A stretch of DNA of 64,000 nt, taken from NCBI GenBank assembly GCA_000155715.1, contig DS990602.1, forward strand, positions 84,165 through 148,164, given 5' to 3'. The translations under genes were made by a program, and so were the position numbers. Under the pieces are notes generated by a model, which saw nothing but the letters and a program-made list of their open reading frames with translations, made no database searches and was not told where the DNA came from. This document shows positions 27,576 to 36,617 of this stretch, piece after piece (within the stretch, counting starts at the first letter, position 1; each line of letters starts with the position of its first letter). Source of the DNA: a gamma proteobacterium HTCC5015. GTDB lineage: Bacteria > Pseudomonadota > Gammaproteobacteria > HTCC5015.

Positions 27576-29191
27576 CCCAGCACCTCTCCATCAACTAGCA
27601 GTACTCCAGGATTGAGGCGCCCCTCGGGATCGTAGTAATCAAATACCGTTTTTAGTGTTTCAAGGCCTAGCTGCGTTTTCTCTGCCGCTAACCACGGGGC
27701 GTGGTCGCGTCCCACGCCGTGCTGGTGGCTAATCGTCCCGCCGTGCTCTACCACCGTTTCAGAGGCGGCTTTCTTAAGCTTTTTCCAGCGCTGCAAGGTG
27801 CCTGCATAACTATCGGCACAGCGGTAGATATAAGTGGTGTAAGCGCTCGACCCCTGTGGATACAGATGCGACAAATGGGTAAACACATGAACCGGCTCAC
27901 CCTCGTCCGCCAAGGCCTGCGAGACGCGCTGCTCCGCCGCCTCTACATAGGGGCCAAGTTGCGACCAATCCACCGCCGTTTCAAATGTATCGACGGCGTA
28001 GCCAAGCTTCCAGAGCGCGTGCCGCAGATACGGAAACCGAAAGCGGCCATGTTCCCACTTGTTGCCGAGCTTGCTCGATAACACCGAGACAGCCCCTAGC
28101 TCGCGAAATACGCGCATGGCTTGACGATAGGCCGACTGAACCTGCGCGCTAGAGCCCGTCACGCCAAACGTCACCATGCAGGCGTGCTCGTCCAAACCGC
28201 GCAGGCGCAAATAGCGATCGAGCCACTGAACTTTGCTCTCCTCCACCGCGAGACGCACGCCAGTGTACGTTTCCTTAGCATTGCTGGCCCGCATCATCGA
28301 AAGGGGAACGCGCTGTTGTGCGATGCGTTGGGCCGCGCGCATCGCTTGGTGCCAATTGGGCATAAACACGGTGTAAAACTGCTCTTTTTCAGGCAGAGGC
28401 GACACGCGCACTTTAACGTCACTCAAAATCCCCATGCGCCCCTCAGAGCCCAACACCCACTCGCGCAAATCAGGCCCCGCGGAGGAAGCGGGAATCGTCG
28501 GAATGTCCAATGTGCCGCGCAGCGTTTCCATACGACCGCCGGCAAACAGCTGCTCAATGCGACCATAGCGCAGAGATTGCTGCCCACTGGATCGGCTGGC
28601 CACCCAGCCCCCCAAGGTCGATAGCTCCCAAGATTGGGGGAAGTGCCCCAGCATATAGCCCTGCGCCCGCAACTGCGCCTCGACTTGCGGGCCGTTGGCG
28701 CCAGCGCCGAACGTTGCAACTTGGCTTTCCGTATCCAGATCAAGCAAACGATTCATGCGCGTCAGCGCCACCGTCACAATCGGGCGATCGCTGGCCTGAG
28801 GTGTAATGTGCCCCGCCACGGAAGTCCCGCCGCCGTAGGGAATCAACTCCAAGTTTTCGCGCTCCGCCAATTGCAACAGCGCTTGAATTTGCTCACCGCT
28901 CTCGGGAAAGGCAACCGCATCGGGAAAGACACCAAACTCCCCACTGCGCATAGCCAGCCAATCGGGCAAGCTTTGGCCGCGGGCGTGGCGCAAGCGAGTA
29001 TCGGCGTCCGTCTTGAGCAGTGGGTGCAAGCCATCGCTAATGCGAGATGCCGGCACGCTCTTCAACACCTGCTCTAAGCTGGCATCGGGTAGCGGCCTAG
29101 CCGCACCGAGAAATCCTTCCAAAATTTGACGCGCCCCTCGAGGCAGCGCCATATCATTCTTTTCCTCGCCCCAACCGTTCCAACGGCGCAT
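27572..29191 (-). CDS. Alkyl-dihydroxyacetonephosphate-synthase-like FAD oxidase
   Basis: 539 residues, first gene of the operon. The N-terminal MRRWNGWGEE matches the conserved WNGWG of the AGPS family, so the upstream ATG at 29191 is favoured over the internal one at 29152. The VAO-type FAD-binding domain spans about 90-280, with IPYGGGTSVAGHI and VLGSEGRMGILSDVKVRVSP; the C-terminal domain ends SHQHGVGRDHAPWL...DPEGRLNPGVLL. In eukaryotes the family makes ether lipids from acyl-DHAP; the bacterial homologues are poorly defined. With the oxidase and kinase downstream it suggests handling of glycerol phosphates or ether-type glycerolipids. Confidence 0.88.
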   Translation of the reverse strand: MRRWNGWGEEKNDMALPRGARQILEGFLGAARPLPDASLEQVLKSVPASRISDGLHPLLKTDADTRLRHARGQSLPDWLAMRSGEFGVFPDAVAFPESGEQIQALLQLAERENLELIPYGGGTSVAGHITPQASDRPIVTVALTRMNRLLDLDTESQVATFGAGANGPQVEAQLRAQGYMLGHFPQSWELSTLGGWVASRSSGQQSLRYGRIEQLFAGGRMETLRGTLDIPTIPASSAGPDLREWVLGSEGRMGILSDVKVRVSPLPEKEQFYTVFMPNWHQAMRAAQRIAQQRVPLSMMRASNAKETYTGVRLAVEESKVQWLDRYLRLRGLDEHACMVTFGVTGSSAQVQSAYRQAMRVFRELGAVSVLSSKLGNKWEHGRFRFPYLRHALWKLGYAVDTFETAVDWSQLGPYVEAAEQRVSQALADEGEPVHVFTHLSHLYPQGSSAYTTYIYRCADSYAGTLQRWKKLKKAASETVVEHGGTISHQHGVGRDHAPWLAAEKTQLGLETLKTVFDYYDPEGRLNPGVLLVDGEVLG

Positions 29192-29343
29192 AGTCTCTAC
29201 CCTCTCAACTCGCCCAATGGCGCCTTACCACAATGGCCACTAATGATAGGGCTTGCAATCCCCCTGTCAGTAGCTTAATAAGTCATTAGTATTCACATAT
29301 CGCGCCACACAATACCGCAAAGGCTTTAGAGGGGAGAAGCCAT

Positions 29344-30372
29344 ATGACGCCGATTGAACAGGGCTCGGTCTCGGTACCGGCCATCCAACAGTATCTAACC
29401 TGCGCCGAGGCTTTAGGCACACCCACCCAAGACGTTCTCGATCGCTACGGCATTACTCGAGAGCAGCTCTCTGACAACACGGCACGTCTACCCGGCGGTG
29501 TCTTTCAAGACATTCTTGGCGAACTGATTCGCGACACCGCCGACCCCCTATTTGGCCTAAAAACCGCCCAACACGTTCAACCGATCACCTACAGCATTTA
29601 CGGTTATATGGCGATGAACTCGCGCAATTTAGGCGAAGCCATTGAACGCACGCCCGAGTACGAAAAACTGGTGGGCGATATGGGCATCACCAAGCTCATT
29701 CCACGCGATGGACAGTTTTTTGCGCGCTGGGACAGCAATATGACCGACCCGCTTGTGCGCCGCCATGTGATTGAGAATGTCTTGGCCTCGTGGACCATCT
29801 TTGCCCGCTGGATCACTGGCAAACCCCACGAGTCGGGCTTGGAAATCCGCCTAGAGCACGCGCCTCCCACGCGCCGTGAACTCCTCCCCGAGTTCGACCG
29901 TGTCTTCGGGTGCCCCGTACTGTTCAACCAGCGAGAAACCGGCGTTTTACTCAGCGCCGAATCCATGGATTTGCCACTGATACAAGCCGACCAGACAGTG
30001 TTTTCATCTCTACAGGAAACGGCCAATCAGCGCCTCGCCGAACTTTCGGGACAAACCCCCGTCGCCGTGCAAGTCAAAAGCGCGCTGCGCACACTGATGA
30101 AAGGCGGTATCCCCCGCAAAGATACCGTGGCAGAAAAAATCGGCATGACCAGCCGAACCATGCAACGCCGCCTCAAAGAGGAGGCTGTGTCCTACCAAGA
30201 AATTCTCAACGAGCTGCGCCACGAAATGGCGATCGACCTGCTCGAAAATACCGATTTGTCGCTCGAAGACATCGGCCACCGCCTCGGCTTTCAAGAGCCC
30301 CGCTCCTTTCATCGCAGCTTTAAACTGTGGACGGGAGAGACGCCCGGCAACTTTCGAAAGAGTACAGAATGA
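29344..30372 (+). CDS. AraC-family regulator of the divergent glycerol operon
   Basis: 342 residues. The large N-terminal half resembles the arabinose-binding-like AraC sensor type (Arabinose_bd/OruR group): TPTQDVLDRYGITREQL, FGLKTAQHVQPITYSIYGYMAM. The C-terminal HTH pair is in IPRKDTVAEKIGMTSRTMQRRLKEE and LLENTDLSLEDIGHRLGFQEPRSFHRSF. A strong GAGGGGAGAAG ribosome site precedes the ATG. It faces away from the AGPS-like operon across 152 bp. Pseudomonas genomes have, from memory, the same oxidase pair with an AraC gene, supporting a regulatory link. Confidence 0.9.
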   Translation: MTPIEQGSVSVPAIQQYLTCAEALGTPTQDVLDRYGITREQLSDNTARLPGGVFQDILGELIRDTADPLFGLKTAQHVQPITYSIYGYMAMNSRNLGEAIERTPEYEKLVGDMGITKLIPRDGQFFARWDSNMTDPLVRRHVIENVLASWTIFARWITGKPHESGLEIRLEHAPPTRRELLPEFDRVFGCPVLFNQRETGVLLSAESMDLPLIQADQTVFSSLQETANQRLAELSGQTPVAVQVKSALRTLMKGGIPRKDTVAEKIGMTSRTMQRRLKEEAVSYQEILNELRHEMAIDLLENTDLSLEDIGHRLGFQEPRSFHRSFKLWTGETPGNFRKSTE

Positions 30373-30468
30373 GGAAGAGACGACTTCATCCCGCTTTTGC
30401 CGTGTAAAATCTGGCTATCTCTTGTACAAGCTAGCTGGCCTTTCTGCTAACATTGCCTCCTTATGGGC

Positions 30469-30737
30469 TAGGGCCTGTTACCACAAATTTGATGGTCACT
30501 GTTGTGACTAAAAAAGCGCCAATCAAGGCGCAAGGAGCGTGGTTTGGTGAATCCAAATGAGCGACGAGCAACGATGAGTGGCGCTTTTTTAGCCACAACC
30601 CGAAGGGCTGGAGCTATTTTCCGCCCAGCTGCGTTATCAGTTGTTTGTGTAGACGGACTACACGGCACTCCTTCTGCCTTGCTGGGCAGGAAAATGGCTT
30701 CCAGCAGTGATCATAAAATTTGTGGTAACAGGCCCTA
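30469..30737. mobile_element. MITE-like element with about 32-bp terminal inverted repeats
   Basis: 269 bp with no gene. The ends are near-perfect inverted repeats: TAGGGCCTGTTACCACAAAT... at 30469 and its complement ending at 30737, with two or three mismatches over about 32 bp. TA is present at both outer ends, as expected for a TA target duplication of IS630/mariner-type elements. Two short open frames run inside it on opposite strands and are not genes. It sits 25 bp before the CheA-like gene, so it may supply or disturb that operon's promoter. Confidence 0.8.
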
Positions 30738-30761
30738 ACACAATTCAACGGCATCTAGGCA

Positions 30762-33128
30762 ATGAGTTCACCAAAAACACCGCCTCACAATACGCAAAAG
30801 CGCGTCAGTAAATATACCGGCCTCATTGTTGCCGTTGTCATTTTCATTCTGTTCGATATCAGCATTTTGACATTGAACTTCTATCTCGCCGATGAAATTC
30901 GTCGCGATACTGAAATCATCGACATCGCCGGTCGTCAGCGCACGCTCTCTCAACGCATTTCTCGCGCTGTGACCGAATTCGAGCTGCTCGCCCTCAAACA
31001 ACATGTGGAGACACTCGACACACTCGACTTCGAGAACGACTTGGACAACGAATTTCTCAGCGAACTCGAACTTCCCGAGCCGACGAGCGAAGAACTCGAG
31101 GCCCTCTCTGCATCAGAGATAGCCGACCACTACGACGACGAAATTCTCACCGAAGAACAAGTTGCCCTCGACAATGCCTATCTGGGCCGACTCGAAGACC
31201 TTCGCAACGAACTACAAGACCAAATTTCCGTATTTGATTGGACGCAAGAGGCCTTCTTGCACGGCGGGAAAACCGTCGATACAGACAACAATACGTTCGA
31301 ACTTGAAGCGGTTGAAAACGAAAACGCTCGACAAATACTGCAAACCACACAAATCATCTGGGATGGTTTTAAATCCAAACTTGATGTGCTGATGGTTAAA
31401 CCTGCCAGTGCCTATCTAAGCCGACAAGAAATCGACACTAACTTGCAAGAGGCCTCGGTTTACGCACAGAACAACAATCAAAAACTGTTTAAGTTGATGG
31501 ATCAACTGACTCAAGAACTGGCCAACAACGCCAGTGGAAAAGCCACGACTCTACGCTTACTGCAGTTTGGTGGGATTGCCGGTGCTCTGTTGTTTTTCCT
31601 TGTCATCATGTTCTCCATTATGCTGCGCTTTCGCACGGCCGACGCCAAGCTCGATGCCGCTAAAAAGGAAACCGATGATATTCTATCCAATGTCGGTGGC
31701 GGCCTGTTTCTGCTGGATCGCAATATGGAGATATCCTCCCAGCACTCCGCCGAGCTAACGCGCATTTTTAACGATGTCGAACTCGCGGGCACACGCTTCG
31801 ATCGCATGCTGAGTGAGCTGCTGCCCAAAGAGACCCACGAAACGGCAATCGACTACATCGAGTTGTTGCTGGGTGACCGCGTTAACGAAAACCTCGTAGC
31901 CGATCTCAACCCCATGTCTGAGGTTGAAGTCAACTTCACTGACGGTCGCGGCGGTTTTAATACCAAGTTTCTCGAATTCAAATTCAGCCGCGCCATCCGC
32001 AATGGAAAAATTGAATTCCTACTCGTTACCGTCAATGACATCTCCGCGCGTGTGCGCCTCGCCAAGGATCTAGAGGCAGCTCACGAGCACCGCGAAGCTC
32101 AGCTCGAACTGCTCATGAACATCCTGCACATCAATCCGCAGGAGCTGTTGATGTTTATCGACGAGGCCGAGCTATCGCTCAACAAAATCAATGATATTCT
32201 TCGCGAGTCCAACACCAGCCACGAGGACAACCGCAACAAGGTCAGCAAAATTTACCGCATCGCCCACGCGCTCAAAGGCGACGCATCGGCACTGGATTTG
32301 GAAATTTTTGAGAATATGGCTCACCAGTTCGAGGACGAGCTCGACGCCATACGAAAAATCCAACAACCCGATGGCAACGACTTCATCCCCTTGGTCGTCA
32401 AGCTCGAAGACATTCTCAGCCACTTGCAGTCCATCAAAGAAATTGCACTTCGCCTCTCCGACTTGGGCAGCGCCGTGAACAAAAAGCTCACTCGTAAGCC
32501 TGGCGAAAACACGGACTACACCGAAGAAGATGCACTGACGGATAACTGGGCGTTCATCGATCAACTAAAAGACAAAGTCGCCAATGCAGAGGGCAAAACG
32601 GTTGAGGTACTCACTAACGGCATTAGTGATGGCAATATTCCCGAGGCCTATCGCAAGCTGATTCGCGACGCCGTGATTCAATTGACCCGAAATGCGATTG
32701 TCCACGGCATAGAAACGCCCAGCGAGCGCCAGAGCAGAGGCAAGGATCTCATTGGAAAAATTCAAATCATCTTTGAGCCCACAGACGATGGCGGTTACGA
32801 GCTGATTTTCCGAGACGATGGCCAAGGTGTGGTGCGGCAAAAAATTATCGATGCCGCAGTACGCAAAGGCATTTTAACCGCCGAAAAAGCCAGCACGCTA
32901 AATCCCAATCAATCCTATGGCTTAATTTTCCACCCTGGTTTTTCAACGGCAGAAGTAACCAGCGAACACGCGGGACGCGGCGTGGGCATGGATATTGTGC
33001 GCGATAAAGTGCGAGAGGCAGGTGGCAAAATGCGCTTTAAAACCTCCGTTGGGAAGAGCACTGAATTCCGCATTGTACTGCCATCACTTCAAGTTTCTGA
33101 TACGACAGAAGAGCGACATATCACATGA
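30762..33128 (+). CDS. CheA-like histidine kinase with PilJ-type periplasmic sensor
   Basis: 788 residues. Membrane helices at about 19-41 and 266-288 bracket a periplasmic domain that begins IDIAGRQRTLSQRIS, the PilJ/NarX-type N-terminal signature, and is strongly acidic. A PAS-like region follows at about 305-440. An Hpt domain (IAHALKGDASALDL, phospho-acceptor His near 500) and a CheA-type ATPase follow, with N box LTRNAIVHGIETPSERQ near 643, FRDDGQGV, and G box GRGVGMDIVRDKVREAGG near 738. No CheW-like domain follows. It should phosphorylate the overlapping CheY. The stop overlaps the next start (ATGA). Confidence 0.88.
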   Translation: MSSPKTPPHNTQKRVSKYTGLIVAVVIFILFDISILTLNFYLADEIRRDTEIIDIAGRQRTLSQRISRAVTEFELLALKQHVETLDTLDFENDLDNEFLSELELPEPTSEELEALSASEIADHYDDEILTEEQVALDNAYLGRLEDLRNELQDQISVFDWTQEAFLHGGKTVDTDNNTFELEAVENENARQILQTTQIIWDGFKSKLDVLMVKPASAYLSRQEIDTNLQEASVYAQNNNQKLFKLMDQLTQELANNASGKATTLRLLQFGGIAGALLFFLVIMFSIMLRFRTADAKLDAAKKETDDILSNVGGGLFLLDRNMEISSQHSAELTRIFNDVELAGTRFDRMLSELLPKETHETAIDYIELLLGDRVNENLVADLNPMSEVEVNFTDGRGGFNTKFLEFKFSRAIRNGKIEFLLVTVNDISARVRLAKDLEAAHEHREAQLELLMNILHINPQELLMFIDEAELSLNKINDILRESNTSHEDNRNKVSKIYRIAHALKGDASALDLEIFENMAHQFEDELDAIRKIQQPDGNDFIPLVVKLEDILSHLQSIKEIALRLSDLGSAVNKKLTRKPGENTDYTEEDALTDNWAFIDQLKDKVANAEGKTVEVLTNGISDGNIPEAYRKLIRDAVIQLTRNAIVHGIETPSERQSRGKDLIGKIQIIFEPTDDGGYELIFRDDGQGVVRQKIIDAAVRKGILTAEKASTLNPNQSYGLIFHPGFSTAEVTSEHAGRGVGMDIVRDKVREAGGKMRFKTSVGKSTEFRIVLPSLQVSDTTEERHIT

Positions 33129-33487
33129 AATTATTGATCGTCGATGACTCGAATATTATTCGAAAAAAAATCGAGCGAAGCTGTCAGCTACCCGGACTGC
33201 AAGTCGTTGGCAGTGCCGCCAACGGCGTCGATGCATTAGAGATGTTTAAAGAGCACCAGCCCGATGTCGTCACCATGGACATCACTATGCCGACGATGGA
33301 CGGCATTGAGTGCATTGAAGAAATCGACAAAATCAATCATGGGGCACGCATTCTGGTGATATCTGCCCTCAACGACAAAGCGACCGCCATTAAGGCACTT
33401 AAAATGGGCGCTCACGGATTTCTCTACAAACCTTTTAACGACGACAAACTTAACGACGCACTCGAAGAGCTTCTCAAGGATTACTAG
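33125..33487 (+). CDS. CheY-like single-domain response regulator
   Basis: 120 residues, receiver domain only. Acidic pair DD at 7-8, phospho-acceptor Asp52 in VTMDITMPTMDG, the conserved Ser in ILVISAL, and Lys in FLYKPF are all present. It has no output domain, so it acts by protein contact. It overlaps the CheA-like gene by 4 bp and abuts the CheX-like gene, giving a clear kinase-regulator-phosphatase order. Confidence 0.93.
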   Translation: MKLLIVDDSNIIRKKIERSCQLPGLQVVGSAANGVDALEMFKEHQPDVVTMDITMPTMDGIECIEEIDKINHGARILVISALNDKATAIKALKMGAHGFLYKPFNDDKLNDALEELLKDY

Positions 33488-33943
33488 ATGCAGCACGATG
33501 AAGAAAAGCTACAGGTTTTTTTAGATGGTGTTATTCGCTTTTTCCATGAATTCACGGAGAAAGAAGCTCGGGTCGGCACCCCCTATCTGATGGAGACACG
33601 TAACCCACTGTCCTACGATTACAGCGGGATCATTGGCATCTCTGGCGAGCGCAAGGGCTCTATTTATTTTACCGCCCCCGCCAACTGTCTACGGGATATT
33701 TTAGCCGCAATGGGCGAGCTCAATGGCGAAACTGAAAACTTAATGGATCTCGTTGGCGAAGTTGCCAATACACTTTCGGGTAACGCGCGCCAAGAGTTCG
33801 GCGAGCGCTTTCTCATTTCCGTCCCCACTGTTGTTTGCAGCAAGGACAACCACCGCATTCAACTGCCCAAGGACACTCGATCGTACATTATCCCCATCGA
33901 ATGGAGTCGACATAAAGCCGCCTTAGTCATTACGCTGTCTTAA
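33488..33943 (+). CDS. CheX-like phosphatase of CheY
   Basis: 151 residues. The family signature MDLVGEVANTLSGNARQEFG (near 95-115) carries the E-N pair that in CheC/CheX/FliY proteins dephosphorylates CheY. The strand patterns YDYSGIIGISGERKGSIYF and YIIPIEW fit the CheX fold. It begins directly after the CheY stop. The likely role is to reset CheY phosphorylation. Confidence 0.83.
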   Translation: MQHDEEKLQVFLDGVIRFFHEFTEKEARVGTPYLMETRNPLSYDYSGIIGISGERKGSIYFTAPANCLRDILAAMGELNGETENLMDLVGEVANTLSGNARQEFGERFLISVPTVVCSKDNHRIQLPKDTRSYIIPIEWSRHKAALVITLS

Positions 33944-33947
33944 ACGA

Positions 33948-35192
33948 ATGACTAAGCGCTACCTCATTATCGACGACGATCCCCTGTTCACAAAGCTGTT
34001 GAGCTATCGCCTAGGTGCGGCTGATGAAAATGCCCACATCGATACTCTCGACCCCAACAACCAAGGCTGGCCCACCAACCGCAGCGCCTTCGACCGCTAC
34101 GACATTATCTTTCTCGACTACCTACTCGGTGAATACGATGGCATTCGCTGCCTGCAATCTATTCGCCAGCTCACCCGAAAGGCTTATATTGTTTTAATGT
34201 CGGGCACCTCCAACGAGCGCGATGCCGTTATGGCTGTCAAAGCGGGTGCCGACAACTACTTACCCAAAACACTGTTGACCCCCGATCGTTTGCGAGAAGT
34301 GATACATAGCTGCGATAGCCGCAGCGACTCCAGCACGGCCTCGGGTTTGTACAACGCCTCCACGCGCACTGGCACGCGACGTCGCCCTGGCCACTTGTTA
34401 TTCCCTCAACTAGAGGGCTACAGCATTCGTCGAAAAATTGGCGTTGGCGGTATGGCAACCGTCTACTTGGCCGAGCGAAAGTTCGATCAAGAATTGGTTG
34501 TGATTAAGGTGATCGACACAACCGAAGCGGGCGCCGACCAATTGGTTAAGCGCACAAAACAAGAATATCACTTGCTGTCTCAAGTCGATCACCCCCACGT
34601 CGTTGTCATCGACGACATGGGCGAGCATGACGGCTTGCTCTACATCGTGATGGAGCGCTTTAGTGCCGGCGATCTCAAGCAGCGGATCGAACACCGTTTT
34701 TCAACACTGCAAGCCACACGCTACCTTTGTGATATAGCAAGTGGTTTGGTCGCCATGGAAAAAAGTGGGCTCATCCATCGAGACTTAAAGCCCAGTAACA
34801 TCATGTTCCGCGACGATGAAACACTCGCCATTATCGACTTCAGCGTCGCCAAAAAAATGGGACAAGCCGAACGCTTGACACAACAGGGAGAAGTCGTAGG
34901 CACACCCTACTATATGAGCCCGGAGCAATCGCTCGGTCACAGCGAACTCGATATACGCACCGACATCTACAGCTTGGGTATTATTTTTTATGAAATGCTT
35001 TTAGGTCGTAAGCCTTACTATGCTAAAGACCTACAGCAGCTCATGACCATGCAGAGGCAATCGCCCCTGCCCGAATTACCGAGCCACTTCAATAACTTTA
35101 ACGAAGTGCTCGAAAAGATGACGGCGAAAGACCCTAACGATCGCTTTGCATCCGCCGCCGAGTTAAATCAATATCTCGACCGCTATCGCTAA
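33948..35192 (+). CDS. Receiver-domain/Ser-Thr protein kinase fusion
   Basis: 414 residues. Receiver domain at 1-125 with DDD at 9-11, Asp57 in IIFLDYLLGEYDG, and Lys in YLPKTLL. Then a linker and a eukaryotic-type kinase at about 157-414: glycine loop IGVGGMATVYLAER, Lys near 187 in VVIKVID, catalytic loop IHRDLKPSNIMF near 276, activation-segment start IIDFSVAKK, and PYYMSPEQ. The usual DFG is DFS, which is seen in some active bacterial kinases. It is 4 bp after the CheX gene, so the His-Asp relay probably gates Ser/Thr phosphorylation. Confidence 0.9.
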   Translation: MTKRYLIIDDDPLFTKLLSYRLGAADENAHIDTLDPNNQGWPTNRSAFDRYDIIFLDYLLGEYDGIRCLQSIRQLTRKAYIVLMSGTSNERDAVMAVKAGADNYLPKTLLTPDRLREVIHSCDSRSDSSTASGLYNASTRTGTRRRPGHLLFPQLEGYSIRRKIGVGGMATVYLAERKFDQELVVIKVIDTTEAGADQLVKRTKQEYHLLSQVDHPHVVVIDDMGEHDGLLYIVMERFSAGDLKQRIEHRFSTLQATRYLCDIASGLVAMEKSGLIHRDLKPSNIMFRDDETLAIIDFSVAKKMGQAERLTQQGEVVGTPYYMSPEQSLGHSELDIRTDIYSLGIIFYEMLLGRKPYYAKDLQQLMTMQRQSPLPELPSHFNNFNEVLEKMTAKDPNDRFASAAELNQYLDRYR

Positions 35193-35202
35193 GCCACCTG
35201 TC

Positions 35203-35652
35203 TTACAATTGCCAGCCACCGAGATAGGCGCCGTAGAATAAAGTCATAAAACCACCGACTTCACCCACAATCAGCGCCCACATAAATCCGTGTATCAACA
35301 CTGCGGGCATTTCACCCTTGCCGAGTCGATGTGGGCTGCGCAGTTGATTCGTCGTATCGCCTAAAAAGCCATGTAAGACATAACTGCCAACCGCCAGCGA
35401 AAAGAACACAACCTGAACCGCCACGGCGAGAGTGTTCACTCCATCGGGCAGCGCACTCATTTGCGCGAAGTGCGCGATCAGCACACAGGCAAAACCGTAC
35501 ATCAAGGCACTGCGATGGGCGATGTCGACATAATAGTGCGAACGGCCTTTATCGCTTCTCGCCATTTGTGCATATTTCCACACGCCTGTGAGCAATCCCG
35601 TCAAAAATAAACTGCCCGAACCTATCCAAGCTAGAGTCACTGCCGAAATCAT
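35203..35652 (-). CDS. Four-helix inner-membrane protein
   Basis: 149 residues with about four hydrophobic segments (roughly 4-24, 48-68, 76-98, 118-140). A conserved-looking HRSALMYGFACVLIAHFA and a short cytoplasmic loop SPHRLGKGEM stand out; several His face the membrane. I do not recognise a named family. It is 4 bp from the amidotransferase gene on the same strand and likely cotranscribed; function unknown. Confidence 0.7.
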   Translation of the reverse strand: MISAVTLAWIGSGSLFLTGLLTGVWKYAQMARSDKGRSHYYVDIAHRSALMYGFACVLIAHFAQMSALPDGVNTLAVAVQVVFFSLAVGSYVLHGFLGDTTNQLRSPHRLGKGEMPAVLIHGFMWALIVGEVGGFMTLFYGAYLGGWQL

Positions 35653-35656
35653 GGTT

Positions 35657-36385
35657 TTACCTTTGTTTTATTGAGCGTTTTTGGACGACGCGATCGTCGA
35701 GGCCCAGTCGCCCCAACCAGTCGTCGAGGAAGTTGTACAGCGCCATATTCGCTTTGGCAAAGCGGGCGGGCACGGCCAGCATATCCTCGGCCGATTGCAC
35801 AAAGCGACTACCGTCGAGTTCATCGGCGCAGTGACTCACTAGACGCCGCGCCGTATCCGCGGTGAATTCCATATGAAACTGCAAACCAACAACGCGCTCG
35901 TGCCAGCTGAAGGCTTGGTTAGCATAGGCCTGCGAGCGAGCCAACCACTCGCTGCCATCGGGGAGCGAAAAAGTATCGGCGTGCCAGTGAAACGCCATCA
36001 AGCCATCAAAATGGTCGCCCAACGCCTGCTGCCCACAGCGCTCCAGTGGAAACCAACCGATTTCTCGCTGCGGCCCGCGATAGACCTCCGCTCCCAGGAC
36101 AGCGGCGATCAATTGGGCGCCCAGACAAATACCGAGCACAGGCTTGCCACTATCAATCGCGCGGCGGATCAACACTTTTTCCTCGGCCAACCAAGTGTGC
36201 TCCCGCTCGTCGTGAATCGACATCGGTCCGCCTAAAATCACGAGTAAATCGTATTGATCCAAAGCGCGGGGGCGTTCGCCGTTGTACCAATTGCAATGAT
36301 TGAGCTCGTGGCCACGCAACTGTGCCCAGTCGCGCAAACTCGCAGGCCCCTCAAAGGGCACATGTTGAAACACTTCGATATTCAT
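35657..36385 (-). CDS. Class I glutamine amidotransferase-like protein
   Basis: 242 residues, a stand-alone GATase1 domain. The nucleophile Cys is in PVLGICLGAQLIAAVLG near residue 95, and the His-x-Glu of the triad is in VVGLQFHMEFT near 172. LLVILGGPMSIHDE is the usual N-terminal strand. Such proteins are annotated as GMP-synthase-like amidotransferases and may hydrolyse gamma-glutamyl compounds; no synthetase partner is nearby. First of a two-gene unit with the membrane protein. Confidence 0.88.
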   Translation of the reverse strand: MNIEVFQHVPFEGPASLRDWAQLRGHELNHCNWYNGERPRALDQYDLLVILGGPMSIHDEREHTWLAEEKVLIRRAIDSGKPVLGICLGAQLIAAVLGAEVYRGPQREIGWFPLERCGQQALGDHFDGLMAFHWHADTFSLPDGSEWLARSQAYANQAFSWHERVVGLQFHMEFTADTARRLVSHCADELDGSRFVQSAEDMLAVPARFAKANMALYNFLDDWLGRLGLDDRVVQKRSIKQR

Positions 36386-36484
36386 GGCAGTCCCAACCGT
36401 TACTGATGCAGAACCACTACACTACGCACCGACTGAAACGACTGGACAAAAAATGACTCCAGCAGGGGGCACGCAATGAGTGTG

Positions 36485-36495
36485 AACAGGCCCTA
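36485..36495. repeat. Solitary end similar to the 30.5-kb MITE
   Basis: AACAGGCCCTA repeats the outer 11 bases of the MITE's right end, and the preceding bases (CCAGCAG...) loosely follow that element's interior. No matching left end was found nearby, so this is at most a decayed remnant within the 233-bp gap before the acyltransferase gene. Confidence 0.35.
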
Positions 36496-36617
36496 GTATA
36501 ACCTAGGCCTACCGGCACTGAACCCTGTCACTATTTTGTTATCTTGCCATCACTCGACTGACACGTGGTGGAGACATAATCGTCACCATTCAAATACGTT
36601 TGAATGGGATGCCCCGT

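Noticed and set aside
30468..30738. Two small open frames on opposite strands
   Set aside because: They run from end to end of the MITE-like element and largely mirror its inverted repeats.
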